Assembly: GCA_949592205.1 (NCBI GenBank)
Contig: CATIUR010000001.1
Coordinates: 313,252,250 to 313,316,249, forward strand
Origin: Helichrysum umbraculigerum
Taxonomy: Eukaryota; Streptophyta; Magnoliopsida; Asterales; Asteraceae
DNA: 64,000 nt
Direction of reading: 5' to 3'
Below the pieces are notes generated by a model. That model was not told the DNA's origin and searched no databases. It worked only from the letters and a program-made list of their open reading frames with translations. Both the position numbers and the translations under genes were made by a program. Below are positions 1 through 11,256 of this stretch, one piece after another; within the stretch, counting starts at the first letter, position 1; each line of letters starts with the position of its first letter.

Positions 1-217
1 CATTTGGAGAAAAACGTTCACCTCGTCACGATCTACATTTCTATCTTTTCGGATTCCCCTCGCGTTAACTCGTAAGTTTCCGACAAATCTCGAAAACACT
101 CAAGTTTCGTTTATTGTACTTGTTTGTGGTTTGTATAAGCTTGAAATGTCCAAATGTGGGTTGGGTAAAAGAATCGGACCCAGCGGAAACCGGAAAACAC
201 GTTTTTGAACTCGAAAA

Positions 218-600
218 TTCCGACCAGTCGTAAGTGTCGCACAGATGGATCCAGCGTAGCGTCACTTCCTTAAGTGACGCATTAAGTGTCGCTAAAAACC
301 CTAATTTTGCGTCACTTACCTAAGTGCCGCTAAAAACCCTCTTTTTGCGTCACTCGCTTAAGTTTCGCAAATTCATACCCGGCACTTGTACCCGACACTT
401 GCTTAAGTGTCGCCCCGAAATCGATTTGCAATCATACCGACACTCATACCCGACACTTACACCAGCACTCATACCTTATGCGTCACTTCCTCAAGTGACG
501 CCAATAATACTGAACTTATATTTTTATGCGACACTTCCTGAGTGTTGCATTAAACCATTAAGTGACGCCTCAACTGATGCAAAAAACAGCAGGTTAATTT
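218..600. repeat. Short palindromic array (GCGTCACTT/AAGTGACGC) inside LTR
   Basis: At least ten imperfect copies of a decamer-like motif, AAGTGTCGC or AAGTGACGC and its complement, are spaced by 10-40 bases. Several form small inverted pairs. At the matching place in the LTR at 52.9-55.6 kb the array is built on a different word (ATGTCGC/GCGACAT). Confidence 0.7.
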
Positions 601-1189
601 ACAACTACTTTTTCACTAAGTGTGGAACTTAACCGGGAACGAATATTTACATACAATACGATACACGGACTTTACAAACACTACAAACACACTTATATTA
701 TTGAAATTGTGATTTCAAACTATCACCAACGAGTCGTATACCTTTTCACCACTACGAAATACAAACGTAAACGTTAAACGAATGCTTTGGACATAACTTG
801 GTTGTACGAACACTAGCATGGATGGTCGACTTAGACATCCACTTACTTATTATATCTCATACGTTTAGCGCGTTAGGAGATTTCAGATTAGACTTGGGCT
901 TTAGGATTTGCTAGCACTCACACTTTACTTAACTCAACAGGTGAGTTCACAGCCCCTACTTTTACTGCTTTACTATTTGAACAGGGGTGAAAAACATAGT
1001 CAACTCTTTTGCTACGGGTGCAAACTTTTATACAACTGATTTGATTTAAATTATATAAACTGTTTATGACTGCGGTCAAACTGTTACAACTTTTGTTTAT
1101 GAAATGGTACTTCATACGAAAACTAAATTGGAACTCGCTGGAGAACGACCAGCTACACATTTTTGCTAACTATCTTTTATGAAACAGCA

Positions 1190-1620
1190 TTTTCATAAAC
1201 ATACACAGAAAGTCCCTACGACTTGGGCAAACATACACAGAAAGTCCCTACGACTTGGGCAAACATACACATAAAGTCCCTACGACTTGGGCAAACATAT
1301 ACAGAAAGTCCCTACGACTTGGGCAACACATACAGAAAGTCCCTACTTCTTGGGCAAGGTTCCATCCTACGTCTTGGGTGAAGGCTCTACTTCTTGAGTA
1401 GTGGGTCCTACGTCTTGGATGCCAGTCCTACTTCTTGGACACAACTTGAAAAGTCCCTACGACTTGGGCACATAGAAAGTCCCTACTTCTTGGGTATATA
1501 TTGTTAGATCCTACTTCTTGGACAAACATTTTAGTCCCTAGTTCTTTGGCAAACATTGATAGGTCCTACTTCTTGGATAAAACTTTTCAAACGATACTTT
1601 TGGGCGACATCCCAAACGAA
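1190..1620. repeat. Tandem repeat of about 32 bp, degrading into 15-17 bp units
   Basis: Four to five near-identical copies of a unit containing AGTCCCTACGACTTGGGC and AAACATACACAGAA give way to shorter variants (TCCTACTTCTTGGAC and similar). The array lies in the 3' half of the LTR. I saw no counterpart in the other two LTRs of this lineage in the window. Confidence 0.75.
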
Positions 1621-2102
1621 ACTTCACGTTGACGAACTTTACTTAAACTGTTATGGAAAAACGTTACAAACATAATGACTGATTAAACTTTACTCGCAAA
1701 CATAAAACCTGTGAATTCACTCAACCTCGTTGTTGACTTTTACTATGTTTTTCAGGGAATTAGCTGCACGTAAGATCTGCCTGCACACATGGAACATAGG
1801 CGACCCACGAAGGAATAGGATGCCAACTTTTGACAACTGGATTTCTTTTACATAACTAAAACTGTTTAGTCATATTTACGAAATCTACTTTTGTACAACC
1901 TAACTACTTTTACACTTGTACGATTCGGATGAATCGTAAAACTTTGTAACTATTACTCTTGGCATCTTAATATATATGTTCTGTTGTAATCATATGCTCT
2001 GATATGTATGCATGTACCTTGTATACGTTGGCGCCCTCACTCGATCTAATGCTTCCACAAAATAATCTGATAACTTTAATTTACAAATTTGGGGGTGCGA
2101 CA

Positions 2103-3604
2103 GCTTGATAGACATCATATTCAGCTTCGATCTCTTCAATCAAGTCCCTTTGTTGTGGCGTGTACTCATTAGTAGAATCTCTGATAATCGCCATCATGAT
2201 ACGGAAGTCATCCCCGTATTACTCAATAGCACTGATCATCTCTTCGTGATTAGAGACAATCGGTACTTGGATAGTTCCAAGAGGAGAATCTGGAATGGTG
2301 GAAGGTAGACGAAGGTGAATAGAGCGGATATCAATCGGAACATCAATGTATACGACTTCGTCCTCGTCACTCTCTGTCGCTGTGGCATCAACCTCTAGTG
2401 AATCAGGGAACTCCATAGCGGGGGAAAGTGACTAAGACTCGTCGGTGATCTGAGATATTGGCTGAGAAGAGATCATCTCAATTTCCTTTTCATCCTGAGA
2501 GTTGGAATCAGGACTGGATCCAGAAGTACCTCGTAGCTCGAACTGAGTTCGAGGTTCAGATGAATCAAGGGCTTGAATCCCCTAAGGACGTATATGTGGT
2601 CATAGTCTAGATTCCTTATAGTCTGCGATCTTCTTCAGGAGTTTGTCTCGTAACTCTGGGTGTTGCTTAGACAAAGCAATGGTGTTTTCGATATTCTCCA
2701 GAGCACGAAATTGAGGAAAGGTGAGTGGTTTGGTAGGATCGATGACTGATGCGATAAGTTTCTCCATAGTAAGCGCGTAATCAGCATCATGAGAGTAGTC
2801 AACCAGTGGTTCTTCTTCCTCTGAGTCACTCACTGGCAGAGGGATAAAGCTTTGAGTGTAGTCTATCTGCATTATCTCTGCTGTCGGAAGGTATGAATCT
2901 GGAAGGTAAGTTGGTGTGGACTGATTCTCTTCTGTCTTGTCCTCCTCTTCTTCTTCTATTTCCTCTTATTCAGTCTCTTCTTCTTCTTCCATTTCTTCTT
3001 CCTCAGTGTCAGAAGTAGGGGCTTCGTCAGACATCCGTGTGTCTGGTTTAGAATCATCATCCGAAGTAACTCTGCCGGTAGAAATCATACATATTTCCGC
3101 ATGCTCGGTCAAAGCCTGGTTAGTCTGATCAATCTTGAAATTGATAGTCTCTCCATGAGATCTAAGCCAGATAGTCTGTGAATAAACATCGATGATAGTA
3201 CGTGCGGCGTTCAAGAATGGTCTTCCTAAGATGATAGGGATATGCACATCCTCTTGAATATCCATCACTACAAAGTCTGTGGGGGTATAGGAACTTATCT
3301 ACCCTAACCATGATATTCTCAGCTATCCCCTTAGGGTGTCTAATGGATTGGTCAGCTAGCTGGACGCTCATCTTGGTAGGTTTAAGGGGTCCTAACTCCA
3401 GTCTGGTGTAAAGCGAGTAAGGCATCATATTGATACTGGCTCCTAGGTCGGCTAGAGAGTGTATCATGCCCGAGTGATAGATCGAACAAGGAAGAGTGAA
3501 ACATCCCGTATCTCCTAATTTCTCAGGTATGGAATTCTTAATGATAGCTGAACATTCCGCGTTCAGTGGGACATTGGGTACTTCGGGTACCTTGTTCTTG
3601 GTCG
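2103..3604 (-). pseudogene. Athila-like Ty3/gypsy protease region, decayed (outer element, downstream part)
   Basis: Read on minus, 3623-3290 encodes a retropepsin-like domain with LADLGASINMMPYSLY, the DLGAS active-site variant typical of plant Athila/Tat elements. A one-base frameshift near 3290 separates it from its continuation, which contains IPIILGRPFL (about 3268-3170). An acidic Glu/Asp-rich tail follows, broken by stops near 2966 and 2600, and ends where the LTR at 1-2102 interrupts the element. No reverse transcriptase is present here. The upstream gag lies at 13752-15405, separated by the 10-kb insertion. The reading frame is continuous across the insertion site once one target-duplication copy is counted. 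Confidence 0.8.
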
Positions 3605-3609
3605 ACAGG

Positions 3610-6080
3610 TGTCGCACCCCCAAATTATGATGCGGAAGCGGGTCGGTTCGGGGCGCGACTAATCAATACACAAAGCACATAAGATACATAATGAACGACC
3701 ACTACATGCGTCGTTTTACAAATACATTGATTAACGTAAGAGTCTACATATGGTTTACAAAAGATGAGTTCGCATAGCTACTTGAGAGATTCTAGTACAT
3801 ATCTAATTTAATCAAAATATAGAAATGCAGGGAAATCTCTTGATATTATATAATTGCATGCGACTCGAGCTACAGTATCCTGATGGGCAGTCCAACCTAC
3901 TGCTGAGTACCTGAGATAACATGCTAAAAGGTCAGCTATAAAGCTGGTGAGCTCACAGGTTTGATATAACAATATATGATGTGTGAACCGCAAGATTTGA
4001 TGATTTGATTTACAAAGCATGTAAATAATTGATTGATGGGTATCACATGAATATTTGTAATTAAACAAATAAGTAAAGATATATGAAACTGGCATGAGCA
4101 CATAGTCTGAGCTTAACTGAGATGTCAGGATCACAATTAAGTGCCTGAGCGAGGGTGCCTCTATGCGTATGCCTAATCAACATACGTTTGAACAAATGAT
4201 AATGCGTCCGTTTGACAGGTTAGTGCTTGCTAACTCGGACGGGGATTGTCAATCCCATATGGTACCATACACTAACATTCACGCTAAATCATATTAACAG
4301 AACTATGCTTCAGAGGACTTTGATTGATTAGATGAAAACAACTCATGCAGCATACGTGATAATTTGATACTTGCGTTCACATGTAAAACAAAACAGAGCA
4401 TGTATCTCACCCCTAGGTAAAAGCATTTAAAATAGGGGCTATGAGACTCACCTGAGCCTATTGAATTGTTAGCCAACAATTTATGATGATTCACAATGAT
4501 TTGATGTCGTTACAACGACTGAACCTGCAGGACGTCTGAGACGTGCAAGGTTTTGATAAATGATTAGATTCTTAAAACTTGCCGGGCGTATCAAACGCGC
4601 AAGGTTTAATTGATTTGATGACACTACGGACCATCTATGCTAGTTATTCCCTTAACTAGTTTTGACCAAATACTTTGGTAATTGATTAGGGTTGAGTTTG
4701 TGAAAATGTATACGGGTCGTTGGTGACAGCTTGTAATAATAATTTCAAACTATTATTATTTTGCATGATTTGTTGTATCGTATTTAAATTGTTATAGTTA
4801 AAACTGCTAGTTATAGGTTTCTGCCGAAAGTGATGGTTTCTGCCGAAGGTTATGGTTTCTGCCGAAGGTGATGGTTTCTGCCGAAGGTTATGGTTTCTGC
4901 CGAAGGTGATGGTTTCTGTCGAAGGTTATGGTTTCTGCCGAAGGTTATAGTTTCTGCCGAAGGTTATGGTTTCTGCCGAAAGTTATAGTTTATGCCGAAG
5001 ACATAAACTGTTATCATTTTTGAGTTTGTAAAACGAGTTTCAAGTTTTGATTTGGACATTTTATAGTTTGATGAGCTACAAGACAAGTAAATAAATGTAT
5101 TAAAGTAGTTTTAAGGTGTCGTTCCAAAAATTCACCCAAACCCATCCTAATCAATTTCTTTGGACATAATCAGTTGCTAGATGTTAATATATGATGTTAT
5201 AAATACATATAAACATATAATTTAAACAAAAGTTGTTGATTTCCTTACAATTTAAAATGGAGCTAAAATGGAGATGGAGCTTGGTGATGATGATGATGAA
5301 TGATGAAGATGATCACGATGATGATGATGATGCTTGATCTCGTTTTTGTTATTTGTTGTTGTTGTTTGATTTGGAACCGAGAGAGAGCCGAGAGAGATTG
5401 AGAATGAAATGGAGAATGAAAATGAAAACAAAGGGTGCGTTTGATCTAACTGGCCAACTCCAATTATTGGAGTTGGTTGGTTAATATTTGCAGTACAAAA
5501 CGCCCGTGTTTTTGTACCCGATCGAAAAGTAGTATAATATTTTAATTCGATAAATTTCTATAATTGACATCGTACGTATTTTAATCGAAGTATTCTAATA
5601 AAAATACTTTTAATGAGATATAAAAATATATCTTTGTTTTATCTTTCTGAGACGGACACGATTTAATTGGTTTCGTCGCGTTTGGGTAAAATGTTATAAA
5701 ACGAAATATGTTTTATTTTAACTGAATGTAAATAATAATTATTATCTTCCATAATAATACATTATTTATAAATTTTGTCGCGTACGGTTGATTTGTACGA
5801 TACGAATACTTTATATATATTAACAAAATAATATATAAGAAATAACGAGTTGTATTAAATAATATTTCCTATATTACTTAATATTGTTTTTCACCAACGC
5901 CGTATAATTGAATCGGAATTCGGCCGATTTAAAATGAACGATTAAACTTAATCGCATATTGATATATATTTGCCAATATATAATTTGATACACACAATTA
6001 GCCTAATACATAGCACTAACTACATGTATTACAAAGTGATTAGGAACTAAAAATCTAGTCCTAATTTGACGGGTGTCACA
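3610..6080 (-). repeat. 3' LTR of the complete chromovirus element (2471 bp)
   Basis: It begins TGTCGCACCC and ends GGGTGTCACA on plus. It includes a (GAT)n-rich stretch at 5280-5335 and a 19-bp tandem array at 4816-5000. Short ORFs of 108 and 63 residues recur identically in the other LTR and have no recognisable features. Confidence 0.95.
4816..5000. repeat. 19-bp tandem array in 3' LTR, about 10 units
   Basis: The unit is TTTCTGCCGAAGGTTATGG with alternating GTGATGG/GTTATGG endings. The other LTR has about 11 units (12473-12665), which accounts exactly for the 19-bp length difference between the LTRs. Confidence 0.9.
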
Positions 6081-6094
6081 TTCTCCCCTTGTTA
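6081..6094 (-). other. Polypurine tract next to the 3' LTR
   Basis: Read on minus the bases immediately before the 3' LTR are TAACAAGGGGAGAA, a purine-rich run abutting TGTGACACCC. Position and composition fit the plus-strand primer of the complete element. Confidence 0.85.
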
Positions 6095-6114
6095 AGAGAA
6101 TTTCGTCCCGAAAT

Positions 6115-9100
6115 TTAACTCTGAGTTGGCGTGCGAGTGGAGTCTGAGAATAGATGTGGATATTTGAGTCGCATCTGGTCTTCCCGTTCCCAGGTGAATT
6201 CCGGACCACGCCGCGAATCCCACCGAACCTTGACAATAGGGATACGACTTTGCTTGAGCTGTTTGACCTCACGGTCCATGACCTCCACTGGTGTTTCGAC
6301 GAAATGAAGTTTGTCGTCTATTTGAATTTCCTCAAGCGGAATGATGAGTGTCTTGTCGGACAGGCATTTCTTAAGGTTAGAAATGTGAAATGTGGGATGC
6401 ACGCTACTGAGCTCTGGAGGTAGCTGCAATCGATATGCGACTGGACCAATCCTTTCAAGGATCTCAAAAGGTCCGATGTATCTAGGGTTTAACTTCCCAC
6501 GTTTACCGAAACGGATGACACCTTTCCAAGGTGATACCTTGAGCAATACTCGATCCCCAACCTGGAACTCGAGATGCTTTCGTCTCACGTCAGCATAACT
6601 CTTCTGACGATCACGTGCGGCCTTTAGCCGTTGCTGGATACCAACGATCTTCTCGGTGGTTTCATGAATGATTTCAGGACCAGTGAGTTGACTATCTCCA
6701 ACTTCGGTCCAACAGATAGGCGATCGGCACTTACGACCGTACAGTGCCTCAAAAGGTGCAGCTCCAATACTGGTGTGGTAGCTGTTGTTGTATGAGAATT
6801 CGCACAATGGCAAATGTTGTTCCCAATTTGCACCGAAATCAATGACGCAGGCGCGTAACATATCTTCCAGTGTTTGGATGGTTCGTTCACTTTGACCATC
6901 GGTTTGTGGATGATAGGCTGTACTCATATCTAAACGAGTGCCCAATGACTTTTGTAATGATTTCCAAAAGTTAGATGTGAATCGGCTGTCTCTATCAGAG
7001 ATAATTGAGATTGGAACGCCGTGCCTTGTTACGATCTCCTTCATATAGATTCGCGTGAGACGTTCCATTTTGTCGGTTTCCTTCATAGCAATGAAGTGAG
7101 CAGATTTGGTTAGACGATCAACTATTACCCATATAGTATCGCAACCACTTGATGTTTTCGGGAGTTTAGTGATGAAATCCATGGAGATTTGCTCCCATTT
7201 CCATTGAGGGATTTCCGGTTGCTGAAGCAAGCCGGAGGGTTTCTGATATTCGGCTTTAACCTTTGAACATGTGAGGCATTTGCTGACGTACGTGGCAATC
7301 TCTGCTTTCATGCTCGGCCACCAGTACAGTCCCTTGATGCCATGATACATCTTGTCCGATCCAGGATGTATAGAGTATTTGGACTTGTGAGCTTCATCCA
7401 TCACAAAGTCTCGAAGATTCCCAAACTTGGGTAACCAGATTCGGTTTGCGAAGTACTTGACCCCATTGGGTTTGGTTTCAAATTGATTCTCCATATTTCG
7501 CAAGGCCTCTTCCTTGATGTTTTCAGGTTTCAATGCTTCGAGTTGAGCAGTGAGGATTTGAATGATTAGATCATTATGAATGATAATACTGAGGGCTCGG
7601 ACTCGAAGAGGTTTGGTGCGCTCTTTTCGACTTAAGGCGTCGGCAACTACATTTGCCTTGCCCGGATGATACTTGATTTCGCAGTCATAGTCGGTGAGTA
7701 ACTCGACCCAACGACGTTGCCTCATATTGAGATCCTTCTGATCGAATATATGCTGGAGGCTCTTATGATCAGTGAAGATGGTACATTTCGTGCCATACAG
7801 ATAATGTCTCCAGATTTTGAGAGCGAACACTACGGCTCCTAATTCGAGATCATGGGTTGTGTAGTTCTTCTCGTGAACTTTGAGTTGTCGGGAGGCGTAA
7901 GCTATGACTTTCTCTCGTTGCATCAACACGCAACCAAGTCCCTGATGCGAAGCATCGCAATATACTACGAAGTCCTCGTTACCTTCGGGTAGTGATAGGA
8001 TGGGCGCACTGCAAAGCTTTTGCTTTAATAACTGAAATGCTGACTCTTGCTTATCAGTCCAATTGAACTTCTTCTCTTTCTGAGTCAGTGTTGTGAGTGG
8101 TTGTGCTATTTTGGAGAAATTCTCAATGAAGCGTCGATAGTAACCAGCCAATCCTAAAAATTGGCGTACTTCTGTCGGCGTTGACGGTGCTTGCCAGCAC
8201 TTGATAGCCTCGATTTTTGATGGATCTACGTGAATTCCCTGACTGTCAATCACATGACCAAGAAATTGAACAGTTTGCATCCAGAACTCACACTTGGAAA
8301 ATTTTGCATATAACTCTTCGCGTTGGAGAAGTTCTAGAATGGTTTTGAGATGCTGCGCGTGCTCTTGCTCGTTGCATGAGTAGATAAGAATGTCGTCTAT
8401 GAAGACAATGACAAACTTGTCGAGGTAGGGTTTGCACACTCGGTTCATTAGATCCATGAATACTGCCGGTGCGTTAGTCAAACCAAAGGCCATAACCTGG
8501 AACTCGTAATGACCATAGCGAGTTCGGAAAGCGGTTTTCGGAATATCTTCATCGCGAACTCGTAACTGATGATAACCCGATCGTAGATCTATTTTTGAAT
8601 AAACACTTGACCCTTGGAGTTGGTCGAACAGGTCATCGATACGAGGAAGTGGATAACGGTTCTTGATGGTTAATTTGTTCAACTCTCTGTAGTCGATACA
8701 CATCCTGAATGAACCGTCCTTCTTTTTCACAAACAGGACCGGAGCTCCCCAGGGTGAAGAACTCGGTCTTATGAAACCCTTATCCAGAAGTTCCTGTAAC
8801 TGAACAGACAACTCCTGAAGTTCTGAAGGGGCTAAACGATATGGTGCTCGTGCCACGGGTGCTGCCCCAGGCACAAGATCTATTGAGAACTCAACTTGCC
8901 TTGGTGGTGGAAGACCAGGTAATTCTTCAGGGAAGACTTCTGGAAAGTCTCTGACGATGGGCACATCCTCAAGTCGCTTCTCTTCTGACTTCTTCTCAAT
9001 AACATGAGCGAGGATTGCCTGATACCCTTTTCTAAGGTACTTGCGAGTCTTCATGCAGGATATGATATTCAATCTCGTCCCACTGGTCTCCCCTTGTATG

Positions 9101-10548
9101 ATCAAAGTACTACCAGTGACGAGAGGAATACGAATGATCTTGTCATGACATACAATTTCAGCTTGATGCTTGGATAGCCAATCCATGCCTACTACTATGT
9201 CAAAACTTCCAATCTCGATGGGTATGAGGTTTATGGGAAATAGTTCATTTGCGAGGTTTAGGGTGCAATTTGGTATTACACTATCGGCCTCGATCAATTT
9301 GCCATTAGCTAACTCTACAGTGTACTTAGCTTCTAAGGCAACAGGTGAAATGTCTAATAGTGGGCTAAATTCCTCAGATATAAAACTCTTATCAGCACCA
9401 GTATCAAACAAAATTGAAGCAGTTAAATTGTTGAGAAGAAACATACCCGTGACCACATTAGGGTCTTCACGGGCCTCTCCAACATTCAGTACAAAAGCTC
9501 TGCCCCTAGCATTGTTGTTGTTGTTCCCTTTGTTCTTCAACTTTGGACACGCATTCCTGAAGTGTCCAGTGTTTCCACACTCATAGCATGCTCGGGGTTG
9601 GTTGTTGTTGTTGTTGGCGGTGGGGTTGGTTGCAGGTGTTCGACAGTCTTTGGTAAGATGTCCATACCTCTTGCAGTTGTTGCAGGGTGCACTACAAGGA
9701 CCATCATGATGACGATTGCACTTTGAACAGTAGGGTTTATTTCCAGTGTACCCTTTCCTCTCTCCAGAACCTGATGTGTCATTCTTGACAGTCTCAGTCT
9801 TTTTGAAGGTCTGTTGGTTCTGATTCCCAGACCATTTTCTCTTGTTATTGTTCCCAGAAGATGAGACAGGGTTTCCTTGGCTCTCTTGCATAGCCATGAG
9901 CTCATGAGCTAATCGAATTGCTCCCTGAATGGTGGTTTTACCAGAAGAAGCGACGTTCCCCCGGACAGGTTCCGGAAGACCGCGAATGTACCTCTTGACC
10001 TTGTCGGTCTCAGTGCTTACTAAGGCTGGGCGGAGGGTTGCCAGTTGTTGAAACCTAGTGGTATAACCAATAATGTCGGTTCCTTGAACCTTGAGATGCC
10101 AGAATTCCTCATCTAGCTTCTCGAGTTCTTCAGATGGGCAATACTCTTCTGTGAGCATTTTCTTCAGATCTTCCCATGGAAGTAGATAGGCGGTATCTAT
10201 ACCCACAGACTGGGTATACGAGTTCCACCAGGTGAGGGCACCGTCAGCAAGGGTGCATGTGGAAAACTGAACTCTATCCCCTTCCGCACATTTGCTAATG
10301 CGAAAGACGGATTCCATCTTCTCAACCCATCTGATTAGGCCGATGGCTCCTTCAGTTCCTTTAAAGCTTAGGGGTTTGCAGTTTTGAAAATCCTTGTAGG
10401 AACAAGGCTTGGCAGTGGGAGGGGTATTAGCAGTACCACTATTCCTTTCGGGGGTCTCTGACGAATGTCGCGCCAAGGCTTCAGTCACAGCCTGAGAGAT
10501 GATAGATGCCATCTGGGCATCAGTGTAAGTCCTTGACTTTGGCGGCAT
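6115..10548 (-). CDS. Gag-Pol polyprotein of chromovirus-type Ty3/gypsy element, intact
   Basis: A single 1477-residue frame starts at MPPKSRTYTD (ATG at 10548-10546). A longer frame extends 26 residues upstream but lacks typical gag sequence, so I chose the internal Met. Domains in order: gag about 60-230; CCHC zinc knuckles, CNNCKRYGHLTKDC and CYECGNTGHFRNAC at about 319; retropepsin with LFDTGADKSF near 380; reverse transcriptase about 565-740 with VFIDDILIYS near 712; RNase H with YCDASHQGLG near 862; integrase with an HHCC zinc region near 1070-1095 and DDE positions in SMDFITKLP, ISDRDSRF and QSERTIQTLE; and a C-terminal chromodomain-like segment with EFTWEREDQM near 1456. No stop or frameshift is seen. 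It would supply capsid, protease, reverse transcription and integration functions for this retrotransposon. Confidence 0.95.
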   Translation of the reverse strand: MPPKSRTYTDAQMASIISQAVTEALARHSSETPERNSGTANTPPTAKPCSYKDFQNCKPLSFKGTEGAIGLIRWVEKMESVFRISKCAEGDRVQFSTCTLADGALTWWNSYTQSVGIDTAYLLPWEDLKKMLTEEYCPSEELEKLDEEFWHLKVQGTDIIGYTTRFQQLATLRPALVSTETDKVKRYIRGLPEPVRGNVASSGKTTIQGAIRLAHELMAMQESQGNPVSSSGNNNKRKWSGNQNQQTFKKTETVKNDTSGSGERKGYTGNKPYCSKCNRHHDGPCSAPCNNCKRYGHLTKDCRTPATNPTANNNNNQPRACYECGNTGHFRNACPKLKNKGNNNNNARGRAFVLNVGEAREDPNVVTGMFLLNNLTASILFDTGADKSFISEEFSPLLDISPVALEAKYTVELANGKLIEADSVIPNCTLNLANELFPINLIPIEIGSFDIVVGMDWLSKHQAEIVCHDKIIRIPLVTGSTLIIQGETSGTRLNIISCMKTRKYLRKGYQAILAHVIEKKSEEKRLEDVPIVRDFPEVFPEELPGLPPPRQVEFSIDLVPGAAPVARAPYRLAPSELQELSVQLQELLDKGFIRPSSSPWGAPVLFVKKKDGSFRMCIDYRELNKLTIKNRYPLPRIDDLFDQLQGSSVYSKIDLRSGYHQLRVRDEDIPKTAFRTRYGHYEFQVMAFGLTNAPAVFMDLMNRVCKPYLDKFVIVFIDDILIYSCNEQEHAQHLKTILELLQREELYAKFSKCEFWMQTVQFLGHVIDSQGIHVDPSKIEAIKCWQAPSTPTEVRQFLGLAGYYRRFIENFSKIAQPLTTLTQKEKKFNWTDKQESAFQLLKQKLCSAPILSLPEGNEDFVVYCDASHQGLGCVLMQREKVIAYASRQLKVHEKNYTTHDLELGAVVFALKIWRHYLYGTKCTIFTDHKSLQHIFDQKDLNMRQRRWVELLTDYDCEIKYHPGKANVVADALSRKERTKPLRVRALSIIIHNDLIIQILTAQLEALKPENIKEEALRNMENQFETKPNGVKYFANRIWLPKFGNLRDFVMDEAHKSKYSIHPGSDKMYHGIKGLYWWPSMKAEIATYVSKCLTCSKVKAEYQKPSGLLQQPEIPQWKWEQISMDFITKLPKTSSGCDTIWVIVDRLTKSAHFIAMKETDKMERLTRIYMKEIVTRHGVPISIISDRDSRFTSNFWKSLQKSLGTRLDMSTAYHPQTDGQSERTIQTLEDMLRACVIDFGANWEQHLPLCEFSYNNSYHTSIGAAPFEALYGRKCRSPICWTEVGDSQLTGPEIIHETTEKIVGIQQRLKAARDRQKSYADVRRKHLEFQVGDRVLLKVSPWKGVIRFGKRGKLNPRYIGPFEILERIGPVAYRLQLPPELSSVHPTFHISNLKKCLSDKTLIIPLEEIQIDDKLHFVETPVEVMDREVKQLKQSRIPIVKVRWDSRRGPEFTWEREDQMRLKYPHLFSDSTRTPTQS

Positions 10549-11241
10549 GATTTTCCTGAGATTAGAAGGATAAAGTTCGTGAGAGATTGTCCATAAATGA
10601 TGATTATCATAGATGTACATATACAAATGCTGTAATATACAACATCACAATATGACAATCAACATTATAGAACAATCAAGAGGAATTGAATAACCATCTC
10701 TACTGACTAGCAACTACGTGCTAACTAGCCTGGTTATTTGAATTGTTGAGTTGGATAAGGTCTCGCTTGAAGTGACTCGGTGGTCCTCCTAGCTACCTAT
10801 GAGTTTCGTGATTACAAGAGATGTTGTCGAGAGCGGGATGAAATAGAAGATGTTTCGGTGGGTGTGTGTTGCCATCGCTATGACAAAGTGTTTGAATATG
10901 TGAGTGTCTATATATATAATATATAATAGACTAGCGTACTGTGCTTGATCGATGACTAACTATGTATATATACTTATATCACATAATAGTCTTATGAGTG
11001 TCTAGCACAAACAATTTTGAGTCCCGGTTTCTCTCGAGGTCAGAGTCAACTAATGTATTCCTATTCCAGCATAACCATTTCAAGCCTTACATCATCTTTA
11101 TTTAATTGTACATAGTTGATCAAGCTATGTTAAATTAAACCTGTATGACGTAACTCTTGAACCAATCACACTTAACAGAAAATACTGCCTAACGGTCATA
11201 GTCTAGGCCCACTAATGCAACCTAGTTCACTATAACCTTAG

Positions 11242-11253
11242 GCTCTGATACCA
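11242..11253 (-). other. Primer binding site for initiator tRNA-Met
   Basis: Read on minus, three bases (GAT) after the end of the 5' LTR comes TGGTATCAGAGC, the standard complement of the 3' end of plant initiator methionine tRNA. Its position next to the LTR confirms the minus-strand orientation. The region 10549-11241 between PBS and ATG is the untranslated leader, with no other feature recognised. Confidence 0.95.
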
Positions 11254-11256
11254 ATC

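Larger units (their letters stand above)
1..2102 (+). mobile_element. LTR of a chromovirus-lineage Ty3/gypsy element, 5' end outside window
   Basis: The stretch ends in GGGGGTGCGACA at 2091-2102, the same terminus (read on the element strand) as the LTRs of the complete element at 3610-13746. Its first few hundred bases resemble 53850-54060, another LTR of this lineage. Right of the terminus the sequence changes to decayed gag-pol DNA on the other strand, so this LTR inserted into that older element. Because the left end lies outside the window I cannot tell a solo LTR from the 3' LTR of a full plus-strand element. Short ORFs inside it look like noise. Confidence 0.75.

Noticed and set aside
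3808..4134. 108- and 63-residue ORFs in the LTR, repeated at 11455-12141
   Set aside because: Identical only because the two LTRs are identical; no domain and no codon bias signal.
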